A stretch of 64,000 nt of DNA from positions 1-64,000 of the forward strand of contig JBJFHD010000033.1 in the NCBI GenBank assembly GCA_051893335.1, in the 5' to 3' direction. Made by a program: the position numbers and the translations under genes. Below are positions 16,703-24,707 of the stretch, piece after piece. This DNA is from UBA1783 sp051893335 (GTDB lineage Bacteria; Bacillota_I; Bacilli_A; Erysipelotrichales; Erysipelotrichaceae). Position 1 is the stretch's first letter, and each line of letters opens with the position of its first letter. The notes beneath the pieces were generated by a model, which worked only from the letters and a program-made list of their open reading frames with translations, searched no databases and was not told the DNA's origin.

Positions 16703-18556
16703 TTAATGTTTAACAGCATAGCTGTACATTGCTGTAAGAGTAACAACTAGTGACAAGACAGCAGTCAAACTAAACAACAATGCTACAACAAACTTGTCAG
16801 TTACACCGGCAAAGCCAAGAGTAACTACAACAGTAACAAACATTAATCCGATTAAGACGATGAAGATTCTCTTATATTCGGTAACTGCGTTATTTAAAGC
16901 ATTAACTGCCTTGCTGGCTGACTTGCCGTTAAAGACTGACTTAGCACAGCATGAATATAACAAATTGTTACATAATAATGAAAGTGCGCTGACTAATGAA
17001 GTAACCATAGCGACTGCAGAGATATTAGCTCTGGTAGCATTTGATGTGATAACTAATACTGATGTTAAAGCAAATAAGCTAAACAATACCTGAATAACAG
17101 TAGAATGAGCCAAAACCTTCTTATCACTTAAATAGTAGTAAGAGGCCATTAATAAGGTTGCTACTGCAACAGGAATTAATCCATAAATCAGAATCAGATA
17201 GTCATCTTTAACCTGCATTACAAAGACAATAAAGCCGACAAAGCAAAGAGCCAATAATACATAGCTAACCAGAGAAAGGCTCTTGTAATTGAACTTAACC
17301 AGACTGTATTTAGACGGGTTATTCTTACTGATTAAATTCTTTGCCAAATAATTTGAGTTATACAAATTATTTAAGATAAAGTATTGCAGTAATACAGCTA
17401 TTACAAAGCTGAAGACAATCGCAAAGCCGGTAATAGATACGCCTAAGAAATAAGTCTTAAAGAACATATAAGTTACGGTAATTGTTAAAATGATGAATAA
17501 AGCTGAACAAACAGTCGCAAAACTTAATTTCTTGAAACTGTTCTTCAAGGAATTATTTACAGTATTGCCTGCCTGATATAATTGATTGAAGTTGTGATCA
17601 AACAACAGCAGATAAGCAATCATTATAAATAAACCGAATACTAACATCGTTACAACATTGGAATTGAAGATAACCGAGAAAGCACTGGCAATATTTACTG
17701 CCAATAAATTGTAGCCAACCAGTAGAACCGAGCTGACTAAACCGGTCAGTTTATAGCTGTAGATTAATACCAGACTTGCTAATGCAACTGAAATCCAAAG
17801 CCCGGCAATAATGGTATTAGCCTGACTGTTAGCTGCCGAAGTAGCCAGTGTGAAGCTTTCTTCACTAATTGTGCAAGGCAACATACCACCGTTAGCCACG
17901 CTGACTAAATTCTTGGTTGTATCAAAATCGTGAGCACTGACAACGTAACAAGTTTCCGAAATTGCCGATGAGCAAACAGCACTGGCTAAATAAGCCGGTT
18001 CATCTTTTTCATTTTCGCTGACATAAGACATTGATTCATCATAATCCAACCAAATAACCAAATTGTTATTTTCCAGCAATGAAAGAGATAAGGTTGTTGC
18101 GCCAAACTGCGCTGTATCAGAAACGAAAATATATAATAAGGTTGTATCACCTGACATACTTACGCCAAAAGGCATCGTACTAACCAAAACATCAGAGCCC
18201 ATTACTTCTCTGTCAGTAGCATCTCTGAAACTGATTTCACCTTTTTTAGTGATATATTGACGCATTGAATCATAATCAAAATCGCCGGTAAAAGATAAGG
18301 TAATCTTATTGCCGTCAATCTTGCTTTCAACATCAATGGCGCCAAAGTTAAATAATCTATTTTCCAAAACTTCAGCTGCCTGCTGAACAGTCTGCTGATC
18401 AGTGCTGTCACAACTGAATACTAAACTGTTTCCCTGTGATAACTCTAAGTCTAACTTGACTGAGTCATTCATTTTAGGCGCAAAATAAATAATTGAACCT
18501 AAAATCAAAACTAAAGTTACCAATGCGATAATTAATTTTTTCGTGTTTTTTCTCAT
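16703..18556 (-). CDS. Degenerate SecDF-like membrane protein
   Basis: I use ATG 18556 with GAGGGTG upstream rather than a TTG at 18574. The 617-residue protein has one N-terminal TM, an ectodomain beginning with a SecD P1-like pattern (VLENRLFNFGAIDVESKI), then about ten more TM segments. The order comN-secDF-recJ is that of Bacillus. Two things are wrong for a working SecDF. The TM4 motif usually reading VDANVLIFER appears as MIAYLLLFDH, so the proton-relay Asp is Ile, and the SecF-half ectodomain is reduced to a few residues after the seventh TM. It may have a changed or structural role beside the SecYEG translocon. Confidence 0.68.
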   Translation of the reverse strand: MRKNTKKLIIALVTLVLILGSIIYFAPKMNDSVKLDLELSQGNSLVFSCDSTDQQTVQQAAEVLENRLFNFGAIDVESKIDGNKITLSFTGDFDYDSMRQYITKKGEISFRDATDREVMGSDVLVSTMPFGVSMSGDTTLLYIFVSDTAQFGATTLSLSLLENNNLVIWLDYDESMSYVSENEKDEPAYLASAVCSSAISETCYVVSAHDFDTTKNLVSVANGGMLPCTISEESFTLATSAANSQANTIIAGLWISVALASLVLIYSYKLTGLVSSVLLVGYNLLAVNIASAFSVIFNSNVVTMLVFGLFIMIAYLLLFDHNFNQLYQAGNTVNNSLKNSFKKLSFATVCSALFIILTITVTYMFFKTYFLGVSITGFAIVFSFVIAVLLQYFILNNLYNSNYLAKNLISKNNPSKYSLVKFNYKSLSLVSYVLLALCFVGFIVFVMQVKDDYLILIYGLIPVAVATLLMASYYYLSDKKVLAHSTVIQVLFSLFALTSVLVITSNATRANISAVAMVTSLVSALSLLCNNLLYSCCAKSVFNGKSASKAVNALNNAVTEYKRIFIVLIGLMFVTVVVTLGFAGVTDKFVVALLFSLTAVLSLVVTLTAMYSYAVKH

Positions 18557-18560
18557 AATT

Positions 18561-18821
18561 CTATTCACCCTCAAATTCTTTATTCACTTTATTAATACTT
18601 TCTTGAAGTTTATCACCACTTCCAACAACATAGTCAATTACTTCTTCGACGGTAATACTGTCGATGTCGCTGGCAATTTTACTGATATGATCCGGGACCT
18701 GTATCATCCAAATTGTGTTATAAACCATTTGTTTAAACTGAGGAAAACTCAAATACTGTAATTGATTTCTCGTTAAACTGTTATATTTAATATGCAGTAA
18801 AAAGTTGATCTCTTTATCCAT
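18561..18821 (-). CDS. Small protein in the ComN (YrzD) position
   Basis: This 86-residue soluble protein contains helical segments and the motif SITVEEVIDYVVGSGDK. In B. subtilis the small post-transcriptional regulator ComN lies immediately before secDF, and ComN proteins share a similar length and a helix ending in a pattern like this. Sequence similarity is weak by eye and rests partly on position. It ends 5 bp before the secDF ATG, within that gene's ribosome site, so translation is probably coupled. It begins one base after the mraY stop. Confidence 0.55.
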   Translation of the reverse strand: MDKEINFLLHIKYNSLTRNQLQYLSFPQFKQMVYNTIWMIQVPDHISKIASDIDSITVEEVIDYVVGSGDKLQESINKVNKEFEGE

Positions 18822-18822
18822 T

Positions 18823-19785
18823 TTACAATACCCCGATTAACAAACCGATCAGCGATAAGATTAAACCGCATAACCAGAATACATGAACAACTTTGGTTTC
18901 TTTCCAGCCGCTTAATTCAAAATGATGATGTAAAGGAGCCATTTTGAAGACTCTTTTACCGGTTAATTTGAATGAACCAATCTGGATAATATCCGACAAT
19001 ACCTCAGCTACAAATACTCCACCGATAAGCACTAAAGCAATCTCTTCTTTAGTTACCATGGCAACAGCAGCCAGTAATCCACCCAAGGCTAAACTTCCCG
19101 TATCACCCATAATTATTTTAGCCGGATGATAATTGTATTTCAAATAGCCCAGTAATGAACCGATTAATCCGCACAGAAAGATTGCGATATTGATAAAGCC
19201 GCTGCGATAGCAGAAAAAGACATACGGAACAAAAGCAAATATCGATAAACCGGCACATAAACCATCCAAGCCATCGGAAAGGTTTACGGCATTTGACGCA
19301 CCGGTAAACATAAAGAAGACAAGGATCATATAAAACCAGCCTAAATCAATCTGAATGGAAGTAAATGGAATAATAATTAAACTATTGGTTAATTTGCGAT
19401 ATAAAAGATAGAACACAACCGCTAAAACCGATTGCATTAAAAATTTATATTTGGCTTTCAAACCGTCATTATTCTTCTTAACAACAATTAAAAAGTCATC
19501 GATAAAGCCAATCAGCCCATAAGCTACAAAGGCCAATATTACCAGCAAAAAAGTTTTATCCGTAAATGCTGAAGGAATAACTACTAAAGCAGTTAACAAT
19601 GAAGTAATAACAAACACCACTCCACCCATTATTGGAGTGCCGGCCTTGGCTTGATGTGATTTGGGGCCTAACTCCCTAATCGACTGACCGATATGTATTT
19701 TATGTAAATAGGAAATCGCAAAAGGATATAACAATAAAGCTAAACCTAATCCAATTCCAAAAGCTAAAATCATCCTTACAAGCAT
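18823..19785 (-). CDS. mraY: Phospho-N-acetylmuramoyl-pentapeptide-transferase
   Basis: The 320-residue, ten-TM enzyme transfers phospho-MurNAc-pentapeptide to undecaprenyl phosphate to make lipid I. Seen are SHQAKAGTPIMGG, the catalytic FIDDFLIV, NAVNLSDGLDGLCAG, the KIIMGDTGSLALGG loop and the MAPLHHHFE motif. Length is standard. It follows the PBP gene by 85 bp with its own possible promoter, and leads into the comN-like/secDF/recJ genes rather than murD, so the usual mur genes have been relocated. Confidence 0.97.
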   Translation of the reverse strand: MLVRMILAFGIGLGLALLLYPFAISYLHKIHIGQSIRELGPKSHQAKAGTPIMGGVVFVITSLLTALVVIPSAFTDKTFLLVILAFVAYGLIGFIDDFLIVVKKNNDGLKAKYKFLMQSVLAVVFYLLYRKLTNSLIIIPFTSIQIDLGWFYMILVFFMFTGASNAVNLSDGLDGLCAGLSIFAFVPYVFFCYRSGFINIAIFLCGLIGSLLGYLKYNYHPAKIIMGDTGSLALGGLLAAVAMVTKEEIALVLIGGVFVAEVLSDIIQIGSFKLTGKRVFKMAPLHHHFELSGWKETKVVHVFWLCGLILSLIGLLIGVL

Positions 19786-19810
19786 AATAAAACCTCCGTA
19801 TGCTTTGTTT

Positions 19811-19816
19811 ATTATA
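19811..19816 (-). promoter_or_regulatory. Putative -10 element for mraY
   Basis: A perfect minus-strand TATAAT lies 26 bp upstream of the mraY ATG in the 85-bp gap after the PBP gene. No convincing -35 is present. Confidence 0.4.
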
Positions 19817-19870
19817 GCATTTTCTATTGATTTTTAAAGTTTTTTTTACAGCTGAGCCAAAAGAAAACGG

Positions 19871-22063
19871 TTACTGTAAAGTAACTTCAATTACAGCACC
19901 GTCTTGAACTATCTCATTAGGGTTAATACTTTGGCTGACAACAAAACCGCTACCGGTAATTTTGACATGAATATTCGCCAGATTACAGTAAGCTATAACT
20001 TCTTTTTTATTAAATCCGGTCAAATCTGCCATCACAATATTGTCATATCCCGTCAGCAAGATCAGTCTGCCGTTTTCCAGTACGGTATACCCCTGCTTTG
20101 GATATTGGCTGATAATCGTATCACCCTCACCGATTGTAATAATAGAAAGATTATACTTCGATAATTTTGTAATAACACTGTCTAAAGACTGATTGGTATA
20201 ATTATCCAGAATAAACTGCTCTCTATATGACTCATCATCTTCGCTCTGGTTTGATGACAGACCTAAGACATTAGCTACAACCTGTTCCAATTGGTTGATA
20301 TATGGAATGGATTGGGAAGTATAAGGATTATCATCCTGATAACAGAAATAAATCAAAACCTGAGGATCTTCTATCGGCATAGCCAGCATCATCGAGTGAA
20401 TGGTTAAATCGCCATATCCGCCGGTTTCTAAAGCAACTTCAGCTGTACCTGACTTGCCCCCGACATTACACTGTTCGATTTTATATTTTGCACTGGTTAT
20501 ACTCCAACCCGAATTAACTACTCCATTCATTAAATCCAACATAGCCGCAGCTGTTGAAGCGCTGATAGGTTTACCTACTTCTTCCCTTTGACCCTGATAA
20601 ACAACTTTTCCGGTATTAGGATCGGTTATCTGCTCAATAATATAAGGTTTAATCATAACTCCTTCATTACAAAAAGCAGTATATGCCTGAATTATCTGTA
20701 AAGCATTGGCGCTCATTCCCTGACCAAAGGAAGTATTGATTAAACTGTAAGGGTTGGAATAGTCGGCACTGCCGTAAAAATCGCCCTCATCAATGCCATA
20801 GACATTTACCGACTTGAAAAAGCCGAACTTTTCCATATATTCTTTATAAACCTCTGGATCAACATATTTTTCCAGCAGAACCGCACAGCCAACGTTATAT
20901 GAGCAGCAATAAGCTTCATAAAAAGAAGCATTCGGAATTTGTTCATCCAGATAATTATGAATTGATAAACCATTATCATAATTCAGCCGGACAATCTGGC
21001 TATTTGAAGAACCGTCGACATAAAAGACGGTTGCATCCAGCTTATCGTTTTTATTGAAAGTGCCCTGATCAATTGCTGCAGCATATAAAAATGACTTGAT
21101 GGTTGAGCCGGGCTCGTATGGTAAAGTAGCATTATAGTCATTATAATCGGTAATATCCATCGTGTTAGGATCAAAGCTCGGATAAGAGGCATAGCCTAAA
21201 ATCTTTCCTTCTTTAGCATCCATTACAATTCCCCATGCTTTGTCTACCGAATCAGAAATATTCATCGTATTGGTTAAAGCCTGCTCTAAAGCCTGCTGAA
21301 TAACACTGTTTAAAGTTAATTGGACATCATAACCGTTTGCGGAAGGTTCAATGGTGATGTTACCGCCCGATAAAGGATAACCGTTAACATCGGAATAATA
21401 TTCCTCATAGCCGACCTGGCCGGTTAATTCTTCATTTAGAATTCCCTCAATCCCCGAAATTCCAACCAGCTGGTATTCGCCATCGATATTCTGATTTTCT
21501 ACATATCCGATTAGATGTGAGGCAAAACTATTATTCGGATAATATCTGGAAGTTGAGGCACTGAAAGTAATCCCCGGCAAATCCAAGGCTTCAATTTCCA
21601 ATTTGACATCATAGGACAAATCACTGCCCTTTGGTCCTACTTCAACCTGATAATAGCCTTCTGAGGATAATCTTTCAACCAAGTAGTCTTCATCAATACC
21701 TAAAATCGGCGCAACAAGCTGAGCGGTTTTTTCGATATCTTTAACATAATCGTCAACCAGCACAACATCGCCTTCCTCATTTTTAGCATATTTTTGGTGA
21801 GAGCTGTCTAAAATAAAAGCAATTTTATAAACCGTAACATCATTAGCCAAGATATTTCCTTCACTGTCATAAATAGTGCCGCGAGTTGGCACAACCTTTT
21901 CGCGCGAAATTAAAACACCCTTGTTCTCGTTAAAATCAACTGCCGAAAGCAATGTCTTGCCGGTAAATTGCAGTTTCAAAAGATTAACCAAAATAAAAAT
22001 CAAGGCCACTACTAAAATAAAAGCTAATAAATTGGTTTTAAAATTCCTTTTCAGTTTTTTCAT
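19871..22063 (-). CDS. Class B penicillin-binding protein with PASTA domains (PBP2x/FtsI type)
   Basis: The 730-residue protein has a short cytoplasmic start, one TM (~12-30), a dimerisation domain, and a transpeptidase domain with the three active-site motifs: STIK (GSTIKSF), SxN (SYN in CCSYNVGC) and KSGTAEV. Two PASTA domains follow at the C-terminus (~590-730). It is the septal peptidoglycan transpeptidase of the dcw cluster and lies 3 bp downstream of ftsL, as in Bacillus. The protein corresponds to B. subtilis PbpB/SpoVD or streptococcal PBP2x. Confidence 0.95.
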   Translation of the reverse strand: MKKLKRNFKTNLLAFILVVALIFILVNLLKLQFTGKTLLSAVDFNENKGVLISREKVVPTRGTIYDSEGNILANDVTVYKIAFILDSSHQKYAKNEEGDVVLVDDYVKDIEKTAQLVAPILGIDEDYLVERLSSEGYYQVEVGPKGSDLSYDVKLEIEALDLPGITFSASTSRYYPNNSFASHLIGYVENQNIDGEYQLVGISGIEGILNEELTGQVGYEEYYSDVNGYPLSGGNITIEPSANGYDVQLTLNSVIQQALEQALTNTMNISDSVDKAWGIVMDAKEGKILGYASYPSFDPNTMDITDYNDYNATLPYEPGSTIKSFLYAAAIDQGTFNKNDKLDATVFYVDGSSNSQIVRLNYDNGLSIHNYLDEQIPNASFYEAYCCSYNVGCAVLLEKYVDPEVYKEYMEKFGFFKSVNVYGIDEGDFYGSADYSNPYSLINTSFGQGMSANALQIIQAYTAFCNEGVMIKPYIIEQITDPNTGKVVYQGQREEVGKPISASTAAAMLDLMNGVVNSGWSITSAKYKIEQCNVGGKSGTAEVALETGGYGDLTIHSMMLAMPIEDPQVLIYFCYQDDNPYTSQSIPYINQLEQVVANVLGLSSNQSEDDESYREQFILDNYTNQSLDSVITKLSKYNLSIITIGEGDTIISQYPKQGYTVLENGRLILLTGYDNIVMADLTGFNKKEVIAYCNLANIHVKITGSGFVVSQSINPNEIVQDGAVIEVTLQ

Positions 22064-22066
22064 AAG

Positions 22067-22357
22067 CTAATTGTAAATAGAAACAACCGTAGTCTGGGTA
22101 GTCAAACCCTTAACTGAAGCCATTTCCATTACTCTATTATAATCCGATAATTGCTTAACTTGAATAGTCAATGCATCAACTTCGGCTTTTGTCTGGATAA
22201 TTAACTGCTGATTTTCTTTTTGCTGGGCAGCAAGCGAAACGTTATATGATTTCAAGAAAATCGAACTGCCTAAATACAAAATGGCCGACAAAAAACAAAA
22301 AGCGGTCAAGACTCTGATCCATCTGATTCTTTTTCTCTTTACTATCATCGTTTTCAT
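22067..22357 (-). CDS. ftsL: FtsL-like cell division protein
   Basis: The 96-residue bitopic protein has a basic N-terminus (KRKRIRWIR), one TM (VLTAFCFLSAILYLGSSIF) and an extracellular coiled coil (QQKENQQLIIQTKAEVDALT). Topology, size and place between rsmH and the class B PBP fit FtsL, which bridges FtsB/DivIC and the septal PBP. Sequence conservation of FtsL is always low, so position carries much of the weight. The start at 22357 has AAGAAGG six bases upstream. Confidence 0.8.
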   Translation of the reverse strand: MKTMIVKRKRIRWIRVLTAFCFLSAILYLGSSIFLKSYNVSLAAQQKENQQLIIQTKAEVDALTIQVKQLSDYNRVMEMASVKGLTTQTTVVSIYN

Positions 22358-22360
22358 AAG

Positions 22361-23293
22361 CTACCTTCTTTCTATTGCCCTTAACTTACTGCTGTGCGAT
22401 CTTCGGTTTAACTTTTGTTCTTCAACAGAAGCAGTAATTACTTTTTTATTAACCAAGAAGTATTCACTTGGTGGAATTTCATCTTGTTTCAAAGGAATAT
22501 GTTTATCAATTTCCGGTGGACTGGAAGCCTTTTTGAAGGCTTTTTTCACTATTTCATCTTCCAGAGAATGGAAAGTCAAAATCACAAATCTGCCCTGCGA
22601 ATTTAACAGTTCCAACCCGTCATCGACGGCTTTTTTTAAATTTTCCAATTCGTTATTGACTTCAATTCTTAACGCTTGGAAAGTTTGTTTAGCCGGATGA
22701 CCCTGTTTCGCCAAATATTTTGCCGGCATTGATTTACGGATAATTTCTACCAGCTGACCGGTTGTTTCAATCGGAGCTACGGCTCTTTCTTTTTCGATGT
22801 TTCTGGCGATACTGACCGCAAACTTTTCCTGACCGTAATCCCTTAAAATTCTGACTAAATCTTTATAATCATAATGATTGACGATATAGTAACCGTCTAA
22901 GGACTGGTTCTGATTCATTCTCATATCCAATCTGCTGTCAAAACGGTAGGAGAAGCCTCTGTTTGGATCATCAAATTGAGGAGAAGAAACCCCGATATCC
23001 AATAAAATTCCATCAACTTTGAAAACGGAATAATTGGCCAAAGCAGCTTTAATATTGGCAAAGTTATCATTGATAATCGTGAAATTATCAGAAATCGCTT
23101 TAAGCTTATCGTAAGACTGCTTTATCGCTTCATCATCAATATCAAAACAGTACAAATGTCCCTTGCTTGATAAGCGGGAAAGAATTGCGGCTGAGTGACC
23201 TGCTCTGCCTAAGGTTCCATCAACATAAATGCCGTCAGGGTTGATATTAAGCATTTCAATACACTGCTCTAACATTACACTTACATGTTCCAT
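22361..23293 (-). CDS. rsmH: 16S rRNA (cytosine-1402-N4)-methyltransferase
   Basis: The 310-residue SAM-dependent enzyme has the family motifs HVSVMLEQCIEML, YVDGTLGRAGHS (SAM binding), GILLDIGVSSPQFDD and the C-terminal LTFHSLEDEIVKKAF followed by NRRSHSSKLRAIER. It methylates C1402 of 16S rRNA. The start overlaps the end of mraZ by 13 bp, so translation is coupled, the standard mraZ-rsmH start of the dcw cluster. Confidence 0.97.
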   Translation of the reverse strand: MEHVSVMLEQCIEMLNINPDGIYVDGTLGRAGHSAAILSRLSSKGHLYCFDIDDEAIKQSYDKLKAISDNFTIINDNFANIKAALANYSVFKVDGILLDIGVSSPQFDDPNRGFSYRFDSRLDMRMNQNQSLDGYYIVNHYDYKDLVRILRDYGQEKFAVSIARNIEKERAVAPIETTGQLVEIIRKSMPAKYLAKQGHPAKQTFQALRIEVNNELENLKKAVDDGLELLNSQGRFVILTFHSLEDEIVKKAFKKASSPPEIDKHIPLKQDEIPPSEYFLVNKKVITASVEEQKLNRRSHSSKLRAIERR

Positions 23294-23712
23294 GGCAAAT
23301 CCTCGGCAATTTCACTCATTTCTTCGTTGCTTGATGATTCATTGTACTTTTCATATAATTCTTCATCCCATAATTCAACATGGTCACCGGCGCCGGTAAA
23401 GACAACATTCTTTTTCAGCTGGGCAATTTCCATTAAATTAGTCGGGATATTGATACGTCCCTGCACATCAAAATTACACTCATCAGTATTTTTGAAACGA
23501 TCTCTGACATATTTTCTGATCTTGCTGTTATTCTGATTTAGTGAATTAAGATATTTGGTTTCCTTTTCCCATCTATCAGATGAATAAACAGCTAAACATC
23601 CGTCCAAATAGCGGCTTACAACGCATTTTTCGCCCAAATCATAACGAAACTTCGCTGGGACAGCGATTCTTCCTTTTGAATCGATAGTATGACGAAATTC
23701 ACCTGTAAACAT
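23281..23712 (-). CDS. mraZ: Transcriptional regulator MraZ
   Basis: The 143-residue protein has two SpoVT/AbrB-like DNA-binding repeats: FRHTIDSKGRIAVPAKFR at the N-terminus and DVQGRINIPTNLMEIAQL in the second half. MraZ forms an octameric ring and represses the dcw operon through TGGGN direct repeats. Upstream GTGTGGAG and AGTGGGG could be such boxes, but only loosely. A good sigma-A promoter lies 50-78 bp upstream. Confidence 0.96.
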   Translation of the reverse strand: MFTGEFRHTIDSKGRIAVPAKFRYDLGEKCVVSRYLDGCLAVYSSDRWEKETKYLNSLNQNNSKIRKYVRDRFKNTDECNFDVQGRINIPTNLMEIAQLKKNVVFTGAGDHVELWDEELYEKYNESSSNEEMSEIAEDLPWNM

Positions 23713-23761
23713 TCTTTTTCCCCACTTTAGGACTTATATTGGACATCCGCTCCACACCAAT

Positions 23762-23790
23762 ATTATATTTTATCCGTTTTTCTTTTGCAA
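23762..23790 (-). promoter_or_regulatory. Sigma-A type promoter for the mraZ operon
   Basis: On the minus strand TTGCAA (23785-23790) is followed after exactly 17 bp by TATAAT (23762-23767). It lies between the rpmF terminators and mraZ. Confidence 0.75.
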
Positions 23791-23803
23791 TAAAAAAACA
23801 AAA

Positions 23804-23832
23804 AAACATCAGAAAAATGCTTTCTGATGTTT
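23804..23832 (-). terminator. Second terminator between rpmF and mraZ
   Basis: AAACATCAGAAA and TTTCTGATGTTT pair in a 12-bp stem with a 5-nt loop, followed by a T-rich tract on the minus strand. It backs up the hairpin at 23846. Confidence 0.82.
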
Positions 23833-23845
23833 AAAAACAAAAAAA

Positions 23846-23865
23846 ATCTAGAGTCTACTCTAGAT
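23846..23865 (-). terminator. First terminator after rpmF
   Basis: ATCTAGAG-TAGA-CTCTAGAT is a perfect 8-bp hairpin followed on the minus strand by eight consecutive T counting the last stem base, 27 bp past the rpmF stop. Confidence 0.88.
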
Positions 23866-23891
23866 CAAGGCGTAAAAATTTAATTGTTTTT

Positions 23892-24038
23892 TTACTTTTG
23901 TCCGCACTCACATTCGTGATGAGGCAACTTGTATTCTCCACAGTTTGGACATTTAACCAATGTAGGAGCAACTAATTTGTAGTGTGTTCTACGTTTGTTT
24001 TTACGTGTCTTTGATACTCTTCTTTGTTGAACTGCCAT
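23892..24038 (-). CDS. rpmF: 50S ribosomal protein L32 (zinc-binding form)
   Basis: This 48-residue protein is read from ATG 24038 and begins MAVQQRRVSKTRKNKRRTHY, the classical L32 start. It then has CPNC and ends HECECGQK, giving the C-x2-C plus late Cys pattern of the zinc-binding form. It is a structural protein of the large ribosomal subunit. It follows yceD by 14 bp, the conserved yceD-rpmF pair, and is followed by two terminators. Confidence 0.95.
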   Translation of the reverse strand: MAVQQRRVSKTRKNKRRTHYKLVAPTLVKCPNCGEYKLPHHECECGQK

Positions 24039-24052
24039 CGTCCCTGCACCTC

Positions 24053-24568
24053 CTATTCATCCTGCGGTTTATAATCTTTTAGTATTGAAAGTCTTGGATC
24101 AATATTCTTCTTTTTTTCCTGCTGATAAGTTTCTTCCGAAATTACTTCCCAGCCGTTGCCTTTCGGATATTCAATCTCGCCAGGTTTTACCACTTTTAAC
24201 GGTATATCCATAACTATCAATTGAAATATTGTCGGCAACAAATTAACATATTCCCCTTCCGATTTGATAATTGCGATATCTTTTTCGCTTCGATCAAATG
24301 TGAATACTTCATCAGAATCACTGTCAATATCCAGTAATACATCCTCACCGGTAATATCACAACCTACTACAATTGTGCCGGTAATCTGAAAATGGATATC
24401 CAGTCTTTGACTGTCCGGGTCATAATAGCCATCACCTTTAACATAAATCTCATTAATTGCCCTAATTCTCGGACAAATATTTGAAATATCACCGTCAAAG
24501 GTCAGCTTATCATCGATCTCAAGATGATAATCCTTCAACTGTAACAAATCTTTCCGCGAATACCTCAT
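24053..24568 (-). CDS. yceD: YceD/DUF177 family protein
   Basis: The 171-residue protein belongs to the YceD family that almost always precedes rpmF. It shows the family pattern of an N-terminal strand-rich part (ICPRIRAINEIYVKGDGYY), the ITGTIVVGCDITGEDV segment with one conserved Cys, and a late acidic tail (DPRLSILKDYKP). In many bacteria it is linked to 23S rRNA accumulation and is part of the L32 operon. The exact biochemical role is not established. Confidence 0.88.
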   Translation of the reverse strand: MRYSRKDLLQLKDYHLEIDDKLTFDGDISNICPRIRAINEIYVKGDGYYDPDSQRLDIHFQITGTIVVGCDITGEDVLLDIDSDSDEVFTFDRSEKDIAIIKSEGEYVNLLPTIFQLIVMDIPLKVVKPGEIEYPKGNGWEVISEETYQQEKKKNIDPRLSILKDYKPQDE

Positions 24569-24707
24569 AAAAACGCTCCTTGTAACAGCTATTCTATTTT
24601 ATAACAATATCAAGCCGTTAGTCAATAAAACATTTGCAAAAGAGAAGAAATAGCTTTTAACAAATGTTTCAAACAGCCATTCTTCTTTGTTGATTTAATC
24701 GATTGAA

